From positions 62,001-126,000 of the forward strand of contig CAJTNN010000001.1 of NCBI GenBank assembly GCA_910577585.1: a DNA stretch of 64,000 nucleotides, read 5' to 3'. Of this stretch, positions 35,536 through 46,300 are shown piece by piece; the first letter of the stretch is position 1, and each line of letters begins with the position of its first letter. The stretch comes from an uncultured Muribaculaceae bacterium. GTDB lineage: Bacteria; Bacteroidota; Bacteroidia; Bacteroidales; Muribaculaceae. The notes under the pieces are model-generated. The model saw nothing but the letters and a program-made list of their open reading frames with translations. It was not told the DNA's origin and ran no database searches. Position numbers and translations under genes: made by a program.

Positions 35536-38500
35536 TCATGGATAGGCCACGCGCGTGGAGGGGGTGCGGTGCAGTAGAGTGTCGGCGGGTTGCGGGATGC
35601 TGTCGGCAGGTTGCTGCGCAGGATTATCGGAGGGCGCGAGGGGGGATTTCTCACGCTTTTTGCGTCGGCCGAAGAAGTGGTCGAAGTCGCGCCTCCATAT
35701 CAGTCCGACTCCCTGTGTGGTGAGGGCGGATTTGAGATAGTAGTTCTGGTCGTTGAAGTGATTGTAGGCCTTGAGACGGAGGTTGCCACGACGATTGAGC
35801 AGGTATTCGATGTCGAAGTCGCCGATAAAGGTTGTGGAGCTCGATGTGCGGTCGCGATAACCGAAGTTGCCGTTGATGAGCAGTCGGTTGTTGAAGAGTC
35901 GCGATGACAGGGCCACATCAACCTCCACATCTGAGAAGTCACCCTTGTCAGAGCGCACCGACGGAGCGATGAATACCTTGTCGGTGAGTTGTCCGAGCAT
36001 ATTGGTGAGCTGCGATGAGAGTGTGGATGAGGCCACCGAGGCCCATTCGCCGCCGGTAGTGGTGGAGCCTACATATTCGGGGGTGTAGAATCTGTTGAGG
36101 GCAAGCAGATATATTATCTGCTTATTCATCATATCTTCTGATGATATGATACTTCTCACCTTCTGCGCCACCTCTTCATTGAGTGTGGGGAGTTCGATGT
36201 CGAAGGTGATGTCAGGATGCGTCATCTCGCCATTGACTATGAGCATTGCGTCGACGGGCACATTTGTGCGGTTGAGGTCGCGGTCGGTGGCGAAGCTCTT
36301 GTCGAGATCGGTAAGATTGGTGTTGACGCGGTATGCCGCTCGTATATCGAGCAGACCATTGAGGGGGTCGCCGTTGAATGATATACTGCTCCCCTCTTTG
36401 ATTATGAAGTCCTTGAGTATAAGGTCTTGCAGCGAGAAGTTGTAGGTGCCCTCGGCAAGGGTGTATTTGCCATACATCTTGAGATCGTTGGACAACTGGC
36501 GGTAGGTCAGATTCATGGCCCCGCTGCCACGTGCACGGATTTTATCGCCGGCTATGGGATCCATCACGAGGGTGAGGCGTGCCCAGGGGGTGATGGTGGC
36601 GCGGATATCCATGGCAAACTCTGACTCGGGTCCGGCGGCTTCGGCGACTTTGCGGTTGAAGGCAGCCACTATCTCATCGGGTTCATCGGGGTCGTCGGCA
36701 TGCTCGAGCTCATAGGCGGCCTTGCGCTTGTCGGTGAAGGTGAGGAATTTGTAGTCTATGGCTTCCTGCTGGTCGTTGAGCACGAAGGTGAAGTCGGTGC
36801 CGTCATCAGTAGTCATGTCGGCCATGATGCCCACAAGTCCGGGGCGGCCTGTGATCTGTCCGCCGCCGGTGCCGAATACGCGTCCATACCACACGGGATT
36901 CATCGAGCCGTCGGTGTCATATACGAGCAGATGCCGTGCGCCCGTAATTTTGAAATTGAATTCGGGGTCGTGGAAGTATCTGTGACTGAGCCATCCTTGC
37001 AGCAACGCACTGTTGCCATAGCGGTCTTTGAGGCGGAATGAGGGGACTGTGATGTGGCCCGGGTCAATGATGACTGAGTCACTGCCGCAGTATGTGACAT
37101 TGGTATAATCAACCTTCAATGCAATCGAATCGGCGAAGAATCGGCCCCTCATGTCGATATCAGAGAAGGTGCCGTAGAGTTGTCCCGAACCCGAGGCGCG
37201 CCCCTCAACATTTGAGGAGAATGCTGACATGAAGGTCTGCAGGAATCCGATTCTGACCTTATCGGCATCTATGCCAAACGACAGCGAGTCACGCCCTATC
37301 CATATGCCACCGTCAATAGTGGCCACATGCCGCCCGGCCTCGGCAATATCGGCGTATATCCCCACGCGCTTGGCGGCTGCATCGAATGTGCCGCGCAAAG
37401 CCCCGTCGCCGAGCACGGAGTGGTTGTAGCTGAGATTCTTGACATCCAGCCGGCGTGTGAAGGCTTCGGGATTTCCTGACAGGAGACCGCGGCCCACTGC
37501 CTCGCCACTTGCCAGACCTCCGAAGGCCACATAATTGATGTTGAGAGTGTCGAAGATATAGTCGAGGTCAATATCCTTCAGTTTGACCACTATCTCCTCT
37601 TCGGGGTCGGCCGATGCAGTGCCGCCTATGGTGATATATTGGTCGGCGTGTGCGATAGAGAAACCGGTGACGTCGATTTTGCGGTCGGCATAAATTATGT
37701 CGGAGGCTCCGACGCTCCAGGCTGCTTTATTGAGGTAGAGAGTGGATGGAAGAATATGTGCGCTGATGATTCGGCCCGATGAGTTGAGGGCACGGGTGAT
37801 GCTTGCCTGCAATGAGAAGTCGCCGTAGAATCCCCCCTGCTTTTCGCGGTTGAAACCGAGGTCGATATCAAACACACCGCGCCGGGCAAGGATATCGGCA
37901 TTGAGATCGAGCACACCCTTCTTGGTGGGTATGCTTGAGAAGAGTGAGAGCACCCCGCGGCCATCGCGCACTTCGGCGTCGAGGCGGGTGTGCTGTATGA
38001 GTTTATTTTTACCTTGCTGGATGTAGGGTGCTGAGATACGGCAGGTGAGGAGATTTGCGGCTTCGTCGAGTTCGCCACTGATCTCTGCCTCATAGAGAAG
38101 CTTGACGGGAAGATTGAAGAATGTGCTCCAGGTGCCACCACGATTGACAGTGAAGTTGTAGCTGAGATGCTGGCCGGAGGTTATGTCGGCAGGTGCGTCA
38201 TGCATGGCAGCGGAAGCCACGGGGGGAGCGGCGGCATAGTCGTCCGGTTGGCTCGGGGCATCGAGGTCGGTCAGACTCCTGATGAGGGCGGGGAGGCGTG
38301 AAGGGGTGAAATTGCCACCTATCGAACCGTTGATCCAGTCGGAATCGAGCGTGTATAGGCGTTGCCCGTCGGCCTCGAATCCGGCGAATAATCCGAGATG
38401 TGTCAGAGTCAGCGCTGGCGAGTCACTGTCGGGTATTACGGAGAGTCGGTCGAGTGCGATGTTGCCTGTGAGTGTGTCGGGGCTATCACCTTGAAGGTCC

Positions 38501-40353
38501 ATGCTGAGCTCGCCCGAGAGTGTGCAGTCACGCAGTTTGCCGCCGAGCGGGAGCATCACACTGGGATGCAGGCGGGTGATATCGCCGTTGAGAGCGATAG
38601 TCGAGGCTTCACCGGCGGCAAGGATGTCGGAGTTGAGCGAGAGCAGGAAATTCTCGTCGTTGCAGTCTATGTTGAGGGCTGCGCGTTCGGCATCTTTGCT
38701 GAGGTTGAGGGTGAGGTCGGCGAGCTGATAACCGTTGATTTGCGCCGTGGGCACTTCAAGGTTGATGTCGGCCGAGGGCAGCAGCCGGTTGATGCGGCTC
38801 ATTATGCCGGTGGCGGCGGCCGTTATGCGGTCGGGGGTATATGCTGAGTTGTCAGCTTGAGCCGGTGCTACGGCCATCGGCAGCATGGCGGCCTCTGGCA
38901 ACTTTGATGTGCGCAGACTGAAGTTCCCCTCCAGATTGAGGGCGACGGTGCCTATACGGTCGGTGGCGAGAAGATGGTCGAGGGCAAAGCCGTCGGTCGA
39001 GAGTGAGAGGGCGATGTCGTTGCAATCGGCGCGGCGGGTGGATGTGGTGTGGATATCGATGTCTCCGGCGCCGCTTTCGATAGCCAGATTCGCCTCACCT
39101 TCAAGAGTTGGGATATCGATTCGGCCATCGAGGTCGAGGTCAAGATTCCCTACCCTTCCGGCCATCTCCCTGAGATTGGGTTTGACCTTATCACCAGCCA
39201 CTTCGATTGCGGCGCCTATGGCATCGCGGCCGGCATGAAGCTTGAGCCGGTCGACCATCACCGAATGCACCGGCATCGAGGATTCATTCGACGCGCCGAG
39301 CAAAGTATACCCGGACTCGGGCAAGAGAGAGGCGCCACTCAGCTGTAGACTGAAATCTTCGTAGCGATTCTCTACACTGAGTTCTGAAATTGTAAGGCCA
39401 TGGGCATTGCCGGTGGCATCGAGGCTGAGGGTGAATGGGGTCTGAAGAGAGGCGAGCGGGGGGAAGAAACCGGCGAATTCCGCAGCCACAACATGCTCGC
39501 CATCGAGCCGGATATTGAAGTCGAGTTCGCTAAGCATGGCGCGGAAGTCGCCTTTATAGGACCCTATCGGAATCCGGAGGTCGTTGAGTCGTATGACTGA
39601 GTTAGGCAGCGACAGCAGGAAGTTATTGACCTCCACATCGCCATGGTCGATTATGGCCATGGCGCTCAGGCGCTTCACCTCGAAGAGCGAGTTGAGGCGA
39701 AAGGCCAGGCGGCGCAGGTCGATTTCGGTGCGGTCGTTGGAGAGGCGGGGCAAAGCGACATCGGCGTTGAGTCCGGTGAGGTCGATGTGATTGAAGTCAA
39801 TCCGGCCCCCCTCGCTGCGTGGCATCCAGCGCTTATGGAATGATATGGCACTCTTGCGGATGACTATATTGCGTATCTGCAGATCGAACTGCGTGGGGGG
39901 CTTATTCTTCTCTTTGGGTGCGAAGGCGTCGATGAGAAACTGGATGTTGAGCGGTTCACCCTCTCTCTGCTGCCATATGTCGGCTTTCATCCCCATGAGT
40001 TCGGCGTAGGTGATGACTATGCGGTGGCGCCATATGAGGGATGTGAGGCTTATGCCGGCCCCGACTTTTTCCACATATAGTGTGCGCTGCAATGTATCGG
40101 CAGGCTGATAGAGCGTAACGCCTCTGACCACCACCTCGTTGAATGGATAGATATCCACCGCGTCGATATCGACACGGCTCCCCACGAGTTTGGATAGTTC
40201 GGTCTGCGCAACATCACGCACACTGCGCTGCACGGCTGGAATCGACAGAGTGACATAAAGGCCTATGTAGAGTACGGCCACGAAAGCCACGGCGATGAAA
40301 AGCACGCTTCTCATCACCCTGTAGCCCCACAGCCATTTCTCTTTAGCGCTCAC
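35536..40353 (-). CDS. tamB: TamB-like translocation/assembly or lipid-transfer protein
   Basis: Very long (1605 residues) AsmA-like envelope protein that in other bacteria spans the periplasm and works with an outer-membrane BamA-family partner or in phospholipid transport. N-terminal membrane anchor about 13-35, an AsmA-like start (VGSRVDIDAVDIYPFNEVVVRGVTL), a long repetitive beta-rich middle fitting the lipid groove of the family, and a C-terminal DUF490/TamB domain (about 1190-1550) with TLAEGTYNFSLQDL and a typical ending in the region of RLLINGNFGYRDR. The last 45 residues are Pro/Gln-rich. Its start overlaps the stop of the CinA-like gene by 4 nt, giving a tsaD - cinA-like - tamB minus-strand run. 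No BamA-like gene is nearby in the window. Confidence 0.92.
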   Translation of the reverse strand: MSAKEKWLWGYRVMRSVLFIAVAFVAVLYIGLYVTLSIPAVQRSVRDVAQTELSKLVGSRVDIDAVDIYPFNEVVVRGVTLYQPADTLQRTLYVEKVGAGISLTSLIWRHRIVITYAELMGMKADIWQQREGEPLNIQFLIDAFAPKEKNKPPTQFDLQIRNIVIRKSAISFHKRWMPRSEGGRIDFNHIDLTGLNADVALPRLSNDRTEIDLRRLAFRLNSLFEVKRLSAMAIIDHGDVEVNNFLLSLPNSVIRLNDLRIPIGSYKGDFRAMLSELDFNIRLDGEHVVAAEFAGFFPPLASLQTPFTLSLDATGNAHGLTISELSVENRYEDFSLQLSGASLLPESGYTLLGASNESSMPVHSVMVDRLKLHAGRDAIGAAIEVAGDKVKPNLREMAGRVGNLDLDLDGRIDIPTLEGEANLAIESGAGDIDIHTTSTRRADCNDIALSLSTDGFALDHLLATDRIGTVALNLEGNFSLRTSKLPEAAMLPMAVAPAQADNSAYTPDRITAAATGIMSRINRLLPSADINLEVPTAQINGYQLADLTLNLSKDAERAALNIDCNDENFLLSLNSDILAAGEASTIALNGDITRLHPSVMLPLGGKLRDCTLSGELSMDLQGDSPDTLTGNIALDRLSVIPDSDSPALTLTHLGLFAGFEADGQRLYTLDSDWINGSIGGNFTPSRLPALIRSLTDLDAPSQPDDYAAAPPVASAAMHDAPADITSGQHLSYNFTVNRGGTWSTFFNLPVKLLYEAEISGELDEAANLLTCRISAPYIQQGKNKLIQHTRLDAEVRDGRGVLSLFSSIPTKKGVLDLNADILARRGVFDIDLGFNREKQGGFYGDFSLQASITRALNSSGRIISAHILPSTLYLNKAAWSVGASDIIYADRKIDVTGFSIAHADQYITIGGTASADPEEEIVVKLKDIDLDYIFDTLNINYVAFGGLASGEAVGRGLLSGNPEAFTRRLDVKNLSYNHSVLGDGALRGTFDAAAKRVGIYADIAEAGRHVATIDGGIWIGRDSLSFGIDADKVRIGFLQTFMSAFSSNVEGRASGSGQLYGTFSDIDMRGRFFADSIALKVDYTNVTYCGSDSVIIDPGHITVPSFRLKDRYGNSALLQGWLSHRYFHDPEFNFKITGARHLLVYDTDGSMNPVWYGRVFGTGGGQITGRPGLVGIMADMTTDDGTDFTFVLNDQQEAIDYKFLTFTDKRKAAYELEHADDPDEPDEIVAAFNRKVAEAAGPESEFAMDIRATITPWARLTLVMDPIAGDKIRARGSGAMNLTYRQLSNDLKMYGKYTLAEGTYNFSLQDLILKDFIIKEGSSISFNGDPLNGLLDIRAAYRVNTNLTDLDKSFATDRDLNRTNVPVDAMLIVNGEMTHPDITFDIELPTLNEEVAQKVRSIISSEDMMNKQIIYLLALNRFYTPEYVGSTTTGGEWASVASSTLSSQLTNMLGQLTDKVFIAPSVRSDKGDFSDVEVDVALSSRLFNNRLLINGNFGYRDRTSSSTTFIGDFDIEYLLNRRGNLRLKAYNHFNDQNYYLKSALTTQGVGLIWRRDFDHFFGRRKKREKSPLAPSDNPAQQPADSIPQPADTLLHRTPSTRVAYP

Positions 40354-41105
40354 TCGTCGTTGAAATCTTCGTGGTTTACAAATGAATTTCTAAGCAGATT
40401 GATAAGCATCACGAGGGCGTGATTGGTGGCGGAGGCGATCACTTCGTTGCGGTCGCCTTTGAAGTGGATGCATTCTGTGACCAGGGTGTCGTGGAGTTTT
40501 GCGGCCATCCAGACTGTGCCCACTGGTTTCTGACGGGTGCCTCCGTCGGGGCCTGCGATGCCGCTTGTGGCTATGGCGCAGTCGGTGCGCATCAGTCGCG
40601 CCACACCTTCGGCCATGGAGCTGACCACCTCGCAGCTTACGGCGCCATGCTGGGCAATGTCGTTGCGCGACACCCCGAGCACATCGGCCTTCACGTTATT
40701 GGCGTAGCTCACCACGCTGCCTAAGAAGTAGGCCGACGAACCGGGCACCTGCGTCACGCAGTGGGCCAGGTTCCCTCCGGTGCAGCTTTCGGCGAAACTC
40801 ACTGTCAGCTCCCTCTCTTTAAGCAGCTGGCCGAGCACTTCGGCGGGTGTATGGTCAGACATGGCCACGACGTCGGTGGTGAAGATATCGTTGAGATTGC
40901 GGTGATATTTGTTCATCTTGAAGCGCAAGAGCTCCACACCGGTGCTGACGCCGGTGAGGGTGACGCGGGTCACGAGGTTTGAGTTGTGGATTGATATCCT
41001 GATATAGTCGGGAAGCTGGGCTTCGAAATGACGTAATATCTTGCCGAGTTCTTCGTGGGTGTATCCGTAGATAACCACGTGGCGTGTCTCTGTATGCTGC
41101 TCCAT
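40350..41105 (-). CDS. pncC: CinA-family protein lacking the first domain (PncC-type amidohydrolase)
   Basis: 251 residues. Residues about 85-245 are the CinA C-terminal (nicotinamide-nucleotide amidohydrolase) domain: LTVSFAESCTGGNLAHCVT with the catalytic Ser, SVVSYANNVKADVLGV, and TSGIAGPDGGTRQKPVG. The first 80 residues (VVIYGYTHEELGKILRHFE onward) look like the middle linker domain found in full-length CinA between the molybdopterin-like N-domain and PncC. The N-domain is absent and no trace of it was seen upstream. Likely role: recycling deamidated pyridine nucleotides. The 4-nt overlap with tamB implies translational coupling. Start taken at the only strong ATG. Confidence 0.87.
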   Translation of the reverse strand: MEQHTETRHVVIYGYTHEELGKILRHFEAQLPDYIRISIHNSNLVTRVTLTGVSTGVELLRFKMNKYHRNLNDIFTTDVVAMSDHTPAEVLGQLLKERELTVSFAESCTGGNLAHCVTQVPGSSAYFLGSVVSYANNVKADVLGVSRNDIAQHGAVSCEVVSSMAEGVARLMRTDCAIATSGIAGPDGGTRQKPVGTVWMAAKLHDTLVTECIHFKGDRNEVIASATNHALVMLINLLRNSFVNHEDFNDE

Positions 41106-41231
41106 GGATTTATATGTCGGTGAGGGATGTTTCTTTTTAGAGAGAGGTAATTTGGGTTGGACTATTCGGCGGCAGTAATGGCGATAGACTTGTGCGATAT
41201 CGCCGGCTACTGACGGTGGCGGCCCTGCGCC

Positions 41232-42245
41232 TCAGATCTCTGTGCGTGCGTAGGCGGGAAGCGAGAGGTCGCCGCGATAGTCAGGAGTGAGGCGCATGGC
41301 GCCGGCTATGGCCACCATGGCTGCGTTGTCGGTGGTGAAGCTGCGCTTCGGTATCCAAGCCCGTATGCCGCGGACTTCGCAGAAGTCTGCCACTGCCTTG
41401 CGCACCCCTGAGTTGGCCGACACACCACCTCCGATGGCGATATGGCGCGGGTGATGCTGCTCTACAGCCAAGGTCAGTTTGTCGAGGAGTATCTCGATTA
41501 TGGTGTGCTGCAGCGATGCTGCGAGGTCGGCTTTGCGGCGCTCGATGAAGTCGGAGTCCTGACGCAGTGCATCGCGTAATGTATACAGGAAGCTGGTCTT
41601 GAGACCCGAGAATGAATAGTCGAGTCCGGGTATATGGGGTTTGCTGAATTTGAAGGCATTGGGGTCCCCCTCGGCTGCGAGTCGGTCGATATGCGGGCCG
41701 CCGGGATATGGCAACCCCATCACCTTGGCGCATTTGTCGAAGGCTTCGCCGGCGGCATCGTCGATGGTGCGCCCGATAATCTGCATCTTCTCGGGACTCT
41801 CCACGAGTATTATCTGTGAGTTGCCGCCGCTGACGAGCAGACACATATAGGGGAATTCAGGCACTTCATCCTCCTCACTCTCTTTCACAAAGTGAGCCAA
41901 TGCGTGGGCCTGGAGATGATTGACATCTATGAGGGGTATCCCCAGGCCGAGTGCGAGCCCTTTGGCAAAGCTCGTGCCCACGAGCAACGAGCCCATCAAC
42001 CCAGGTCCGCGGGTGTAGGCTATGGCGGTGAGTTGCTCTTTGGTGATTCCGGCCTGACGTATGGCCTCGCTCACCACCGGAAGTATATTCTGCTGGTGGG
42101 CACGCGAGGCAAGCTCGGGCACAACTCCGCCATAGGCTTCGTGCACCTTCTGGCCGGCTATGACATTGCTGCGCAGCACACCGTCGATGATTACTGCCGC
42201 CGATGTGTCGTCGCATGAAGATTCAATACCTAATATAGCGTTCAT
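41232..42245 (-). CDS. tsaD: tRNA N6-adenosine threonylcarbamoyltransferase TsaD
   Basis: Transfers threonylcarbamoyl to A37 of ANN-decoding tRNAs (t6A). 337 residues from ATG 42245, chosen because family members begin MxxILGIESSCDDT; a longer frame to 42317 adds 24 atypical residues. ASKHA fold with SSCDDTSAAVI; the metal-binding VNHLQAHALAH; MCLLVSGGNSQIIL; FSGLKTSFLY; and the late GGGVSANSGVR motif. The next plus-strand gene starts divergently. TsaC, which makes the substrate, is encoded at 53.6 kb. Confidence 0.97.
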   Translation of the reverse strand: MNAILGIESSCDDTSAAVIIDGVLRSNVIAGQKVHEAYGGVVPELASRAHQQNILPVVSEAIRQAGITKEQLTAIAYTRGPGLMGSLLVGTSFAKGLALGLGIPLIDVNHLQAHALAHFVKESEEDEVPEFPYMCLLVSGGNSQIILVESPEKMQIIGRTIDDAAGEAFDKCAKVMGLPYPGGPHIDRLAAEGDPNAFKFSKPHIPGLDYSFSGLKTSFLYTLRDALRQDSDFIERRKADLAASLQHTIIEILLDKLTLAVEQHHPRHIAIGGGVSANSGVRKAVADFCEVRGIRAWIPKRSFTTDNAAMVAIAGAMRLTPDYRGDLSLPAYARTEI

Positions 42246-42327
42246 CTCTTTATCTTTTGTCGGGGAGTGCGGCACACCGGGCATCACCTCAGCAGCGACA
42301 CCTCTGCCACGCCGCACAATATTTTAG

Positions 42328-42335
42328 CAAAATTA
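42328..42335 (-). promoter_or_regulatory. Possible -7 element of tsaD
   Basis: The minus strand reads TAATTTTG, about 83 nt upstream of the tsaD ATG. No TTTG at the expected -33 distance. Confidence 0.4.
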
Positions 42336-42455
42336 CGAAAAAATCCCGACATATCCGCACCTTGACCCGATGAATCGGCCAATCGATGCACCATGCATTG
42401 AACCATCTTAGGCCAACGTGCGTTGTATTGACATCTTCTACTCCTCTATAAACAA

Positions 42456-42477
42456 TGAAGTTGTTTAACCGACTTCA
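42456..42477 (+). repeat. Short hairpin related to the MITE-like termini, upstream of the aquaporin gene
   Basis: TGAAGTTGTTTAA followed at once by CCGACTTCA: the left end of the element with a collapsed right end, forming a TGAAGT/ACTTCA hairpin 28 nt before the aquaporin ATG. The ATG embedded in it (42455) is in frame with the gene but is probably not the start. Confidence 0.5.
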
Positions 42478-42505
42478 ATATATCCAACTTAAACTACTTT
42501 CGTGT

Positions 42506-43231
42506 ATGAAGAAATTTTTAGCTGAGATGGTGGGCACTTTCGTGTTGGTGCTCATGGGCTGCGGAAGCGCCATTTTCGCCGGTATCGGTCTGGGCACCAC
42601 GGGCTACGGCATCACCACACTGGGTGTGGCATTCGCTTTCGGTCTGTCGGTCGTGGCAATGGCCTACACTATCGGTAATGTCTCCGGTTGCCACATCAAT
42701 CCGGCTATCACGCTGGGTGTATGGGCTTCAGGCAAGATGAAGAGCGGTGAGGCGCTGGGCTACATGCTCTTTCAGGTCATCGGGGCAATCTGCGCTTCGG
42801 CGCTGCTTTATGTGCTTGTGCATTCGGGCAATGAGGCGGGGCTGTCGGCAGTGTTCAACGACACTACCACCACCGGAGCCAATTCATTCCTTGATGGCAA
42901 CGTCGTACCGGCCTTCATAGCTGAGGCGGTGTTTACATTCATCTTCGTGCTCGTGGCGCTTGCATCTACTGATTCGAAGAAGGGTGCGGGGGCAATGGCG
43001 GGGCTGGCTATCGGTCTGACACTGGTGCTTGTGCATATCGCATGTATCCCCATCACTGGCACTTCGGTCAATCCGGCCCGTTCTATCGGCCCTGCCATCT
43101 TCGCTGCTGTCGAGGGCAACGGTGTGCCTCTGTCGCAGTTGTGGCTCTTCATCGTGGCTCCGTTTGTGGGCGCTCTGTGCAGCGCGGGGGTATGGAAGTA
43201 TTTCGGTAGCCCCGACCGCGTGAAGGCTTGA
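42506..43231 (+). CDS. aqpZ: Aquaporin Z-type water channel
   Basis: Six-span membrane channel of the MIP family, 241 residues. Both NPA loops are present (HINPAITLG and VNPARSIGPA). At the selectivity filter, His in LVHIACIP and Thr/Arg in TSVNPARS match water-selective AqpZ rather than a glycerol facilitator, so water transport is predicted. ATG 42506 (MKKFLAEMVGTF) fits family starts; the in-frame ATG at 42455 lies within a hairpin repeat and would add an unrelated tail. A hairpin follows the gene, which converges with a large secreted-protein gene. Confidence 0.94.
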   Translation: MKKFLAEMVGTFVLVLMGCGSAIFAGIGLGTTGYGITTLGVAFAFGLSVVAMAYTIGNVSGCHINPAITLGVWASGKMKSGEALGYMLFQVIGAICASALLYVLVHSGNEAGLSAVFNDTTTTGANSFLDGNVVPAFIAEAVFTFIFVLVALASTDSKKGAGAMAGLAIGLTLVLVHIACIPITGTSVNPARSIGPAIFAAVEGNGVPLSQLWLFIVAPFVGALCSAGVWKYFGSPDRVKA

Positions 43232-43270
43232 GATTCCTCGATAAGCAAATCCTTATAGATCGACAATACG

Positions 43271-43308
43271 ACTCCCCGCAGTGCGGCATCGCCGGCGCTA
43301 CGGGGAGT
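43271..43308. terminator. Hairpin terminator between convergent genes
   Basis: ACTCCCCG (43271-43278) pairs with CGGGGAGT (43301-43308), extended inward with one mismatch. It is followed by TCTCTGTTC on the plus strand; no clean T-run. Probably ends the aquaporin transcript. Confidence 0.6.
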
Positions 43309-43390
43309 TCTCTGTTCAAACGCTTATCTAAGTGTGTGGGGCGCGTGCCTCAGTGCGCACGCGAAAAACTGTACTATATCGGGATATGCA

Positions 43391-46300
43391 TTACTTGCGG
43401 ATGAGCACCCTGCGGGCTACACTCTTGCCATCTTTATGGGCTTTAAGGACATATATGCCATCTGCCACATCCTTGACCGAAAGAATCCGACCTGCTGCTG
43501 ATGCAACTTTTGCTCCTGAAATATCGTAGAGCTCGACAGCACTTACACCCTCATCGAGCGTGATGATGTCGGCTTCGCGATTGAAGAGGGGCTCTGAGTC
43601 GGCGTAGATATCTTTCACGCCTGATTTTTCAAATGTCAGAGGCTCTGACTTTTCTGATACATCGCCGTCGGTGTAGAATGCGGCCACCTCATACTTGGCT
43701 CCGTCAGACGGATTGAGATCGATGTATTTCATGTAAGCGGGATACACGAGTTTGTCGTTGAGGCGTTCGCCGTCGCGATACACCATGTAGCCTTCGAGTG
43801 TCTCGTCGAGCACACAGTCGTCATACACCACCTCTTCATCCGTGATGTTGGCGCGTATGGGCCATACACACATGCCCCAGTATTGCATGTCGTCGGGCTC
43901 ATTCTTGTAGTATTCGTGCAGCGACTTCCAGGTCTTGCCTTCATCGTCAGAGTACAGGTCGCTCTTCCACTGTTCGAAGAGTTCGGTCACCTGGTAGTAG
44001 ATGGGCTGCTGCTGGGGATCGTAGTCATGAATCTTCATGCCCACCATGTAGGTCTTGCCGGCCTCTACGGGTATGGCTTTGTCGAGCTTGACGGTGAAGG
44101 TGTAGCCGTTGTTAAACTCGCCTATCTCCTGCTCATATATAAGTTCGCCGTCGGCGTATACAAGTATCGAGGCCTGGGTCGGCTGGCCGTTGCCAAACCA
44201 TGGGTTGTCGTAAAGGAATGTTGTCACCGAAGTGAGGTATTTACCTACGTATGGTGCGAGCTTGGCAGGCTCATATTTGTTGGCTACGATTATCGGTTTA
44301 CCCTCGTCGTCGCCCAGAGTAATCTCATATAGTATGGGTGAGTTCTCGTGATAGCCGACTTCGTAGGCGTCGATAGAGTTCTTCCATGTCAGGGTGAGGG
44401 CGCCATCCTGCTCCTGTGCCATGACTCCCTGCGGAGCCTCGACTTCATCTTCGCTGCCAACCTTGAAGTTGTCGATATGCCAGAAGAGGTGGGCGTCAGA
44501 TGTGCCGTGGGCATTGAGGCGGAGCTTGAATTTGCGTCCTGCAGCAAGCGGGGTGAGGTCGTAGCGCTCGTAGATCCATGTGCCGGCGTTGACATCGGCT
44601 GCGCAGTAGTCTTTTACGGTCTGCCAGGTCTTGCCGTCGTATGAGAGTTCGAGGGTGAGGAAGTCATTTTTGAGATACCAGTCGTCGCGGTTGGCAAACA
44701 TCATCTTCTTGGCATACGACACATACACCTCCTTGTTGGCCGGTGCCTCGATAAAGCGTGAGGTGAGCAGCGATGTGTAGGGGGCATCGGTGTCGATGAT
44801 GGTGGTCATCGTGAGGGTCTGGTTGTATTCTTCGTCGGTGCTGCGGTATTGCCATTTGAGGTCGTGGAAGATGTTGCCCTCAGCAAGTTCTGCTGTCCAG
44901 CCGTGGGTGTCGAAGTTGTTTGAGGCGAAGTCGTCGAAGAGGGGCAATGCGAAGTCTGACATCACTTTTACCGAGAGTTTGTCGGTGCGCGGCGAGCGCA
45001 TGATGCCTCCGTCGGCAGTGGCGAATTCCTGCTCTACCTCGATGCCGTAAAGGCCCTGGTCAAGGTCTTTTACGCGACATTCAAGGGGCTGGCCTGCTGC
45101 CACAGTGGCGTTCTTCCGGCCATTGATGTAGATGTTGTAGTTGCCGGGGGTGAGGTCGGCGGGCACGGAGGCTGAGGGCTCCCATGTGATGTGAAGCTGA
45201 CCTGCCTCGTCGTTGACACCTTTCAGGTTGCTGACAGCCTTGGGGATTGAGCGGCGCTCGGGCTCGGTAGAGAGTAGCCATACGGTGCCGCCCGTGCTGC
45301 CGAAGAATTTCGAGCCGTCGGCGGATATACTCTTTATGACAGCTGTCTCGAAGCTGGGAAGGTCGGTGAGTTCGGGTGCATAGAGGCCGGTGAAGTAGTC
45401 GAAAGTGGTGAATACGTCGTTGGCATATGAATACCAGAAGGCCACGTTCGACATCCCTTCGAAGAAGTTGCCGTAGACAAAAGTACCGGCTGTATCGCCA
45501 TTGTCGGCTATGCTCTTGACGCTGAGGTTGCCGGCATCGCCATTCTGGATAATCTTGCGGTAGGTCTTATCTTTGACACTGTATACACAGGGTATGATAT
45601 TGTTGAGGGTGAAGAGTATATACTCGCCGTTGGGGCTGACGTCGTAGGCGTAGTTCCAGTTGAATTCCTGCTCGTATATGGCTGCGTCTTCGGGGGTGAG
45701 TTCGATTTTTACGCAGGTTTCGGGAGAGGTCCAGTATACGGGAAGCGCCATCACGCCGCGTTTGGCGTAGCCTACGGCTATCGAACCGTCGGCCGAGATT
45801 GCGCCGATCTCGCCGTTGTCAGTGTCGGGCAGAAGTGCGTAGCGCGAGAAGTCCCATTCGCCGGTCTGGTCGTTGTATTTCCAGCCTACGGGGGTGTAGT
45901 ATGCAGTGTTGCCTCGCATCACATATCCCACCACGGTCTTGCCGTCGTCGGTGAGGTCCACGGCGCAACTGCCATCCTCGAGGTTGAGGAAGTCATCTTT
46001 CGAGAAGTCGCCTATGCCGAGCTTGGTGAGCTCGCCATCTTTCCAGAGGGCGGCTGACATGAGGGGCTGGTAGAAGGCATCCCAGCCATCGTCCCAGTAC
46101 ATCATGAGCTCGTTGTCTTTGCATGCTCCGACTATCACACCATCTTTGTTGACGGCGCTGAACATGCCGGATTGGTCATATTTCTCGGGACTGCTCTCGA
46201 GGTCGAAGTCGGTGAGCCAGTCTACCTTGCCTGTGGTGGCATCCCAGAGATAACTGCTGAAGTAGTTGGAGATATCGGTGCCTACGGCGTAACGTCCGTC

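Noticed and set aside
42455..42457. ATG as the aquaporin start
   Set aside because: It lies inside a hairpin repeat and would add 17 residues unlike any aquaporin N-terminus; ATG 42506 fits the family.
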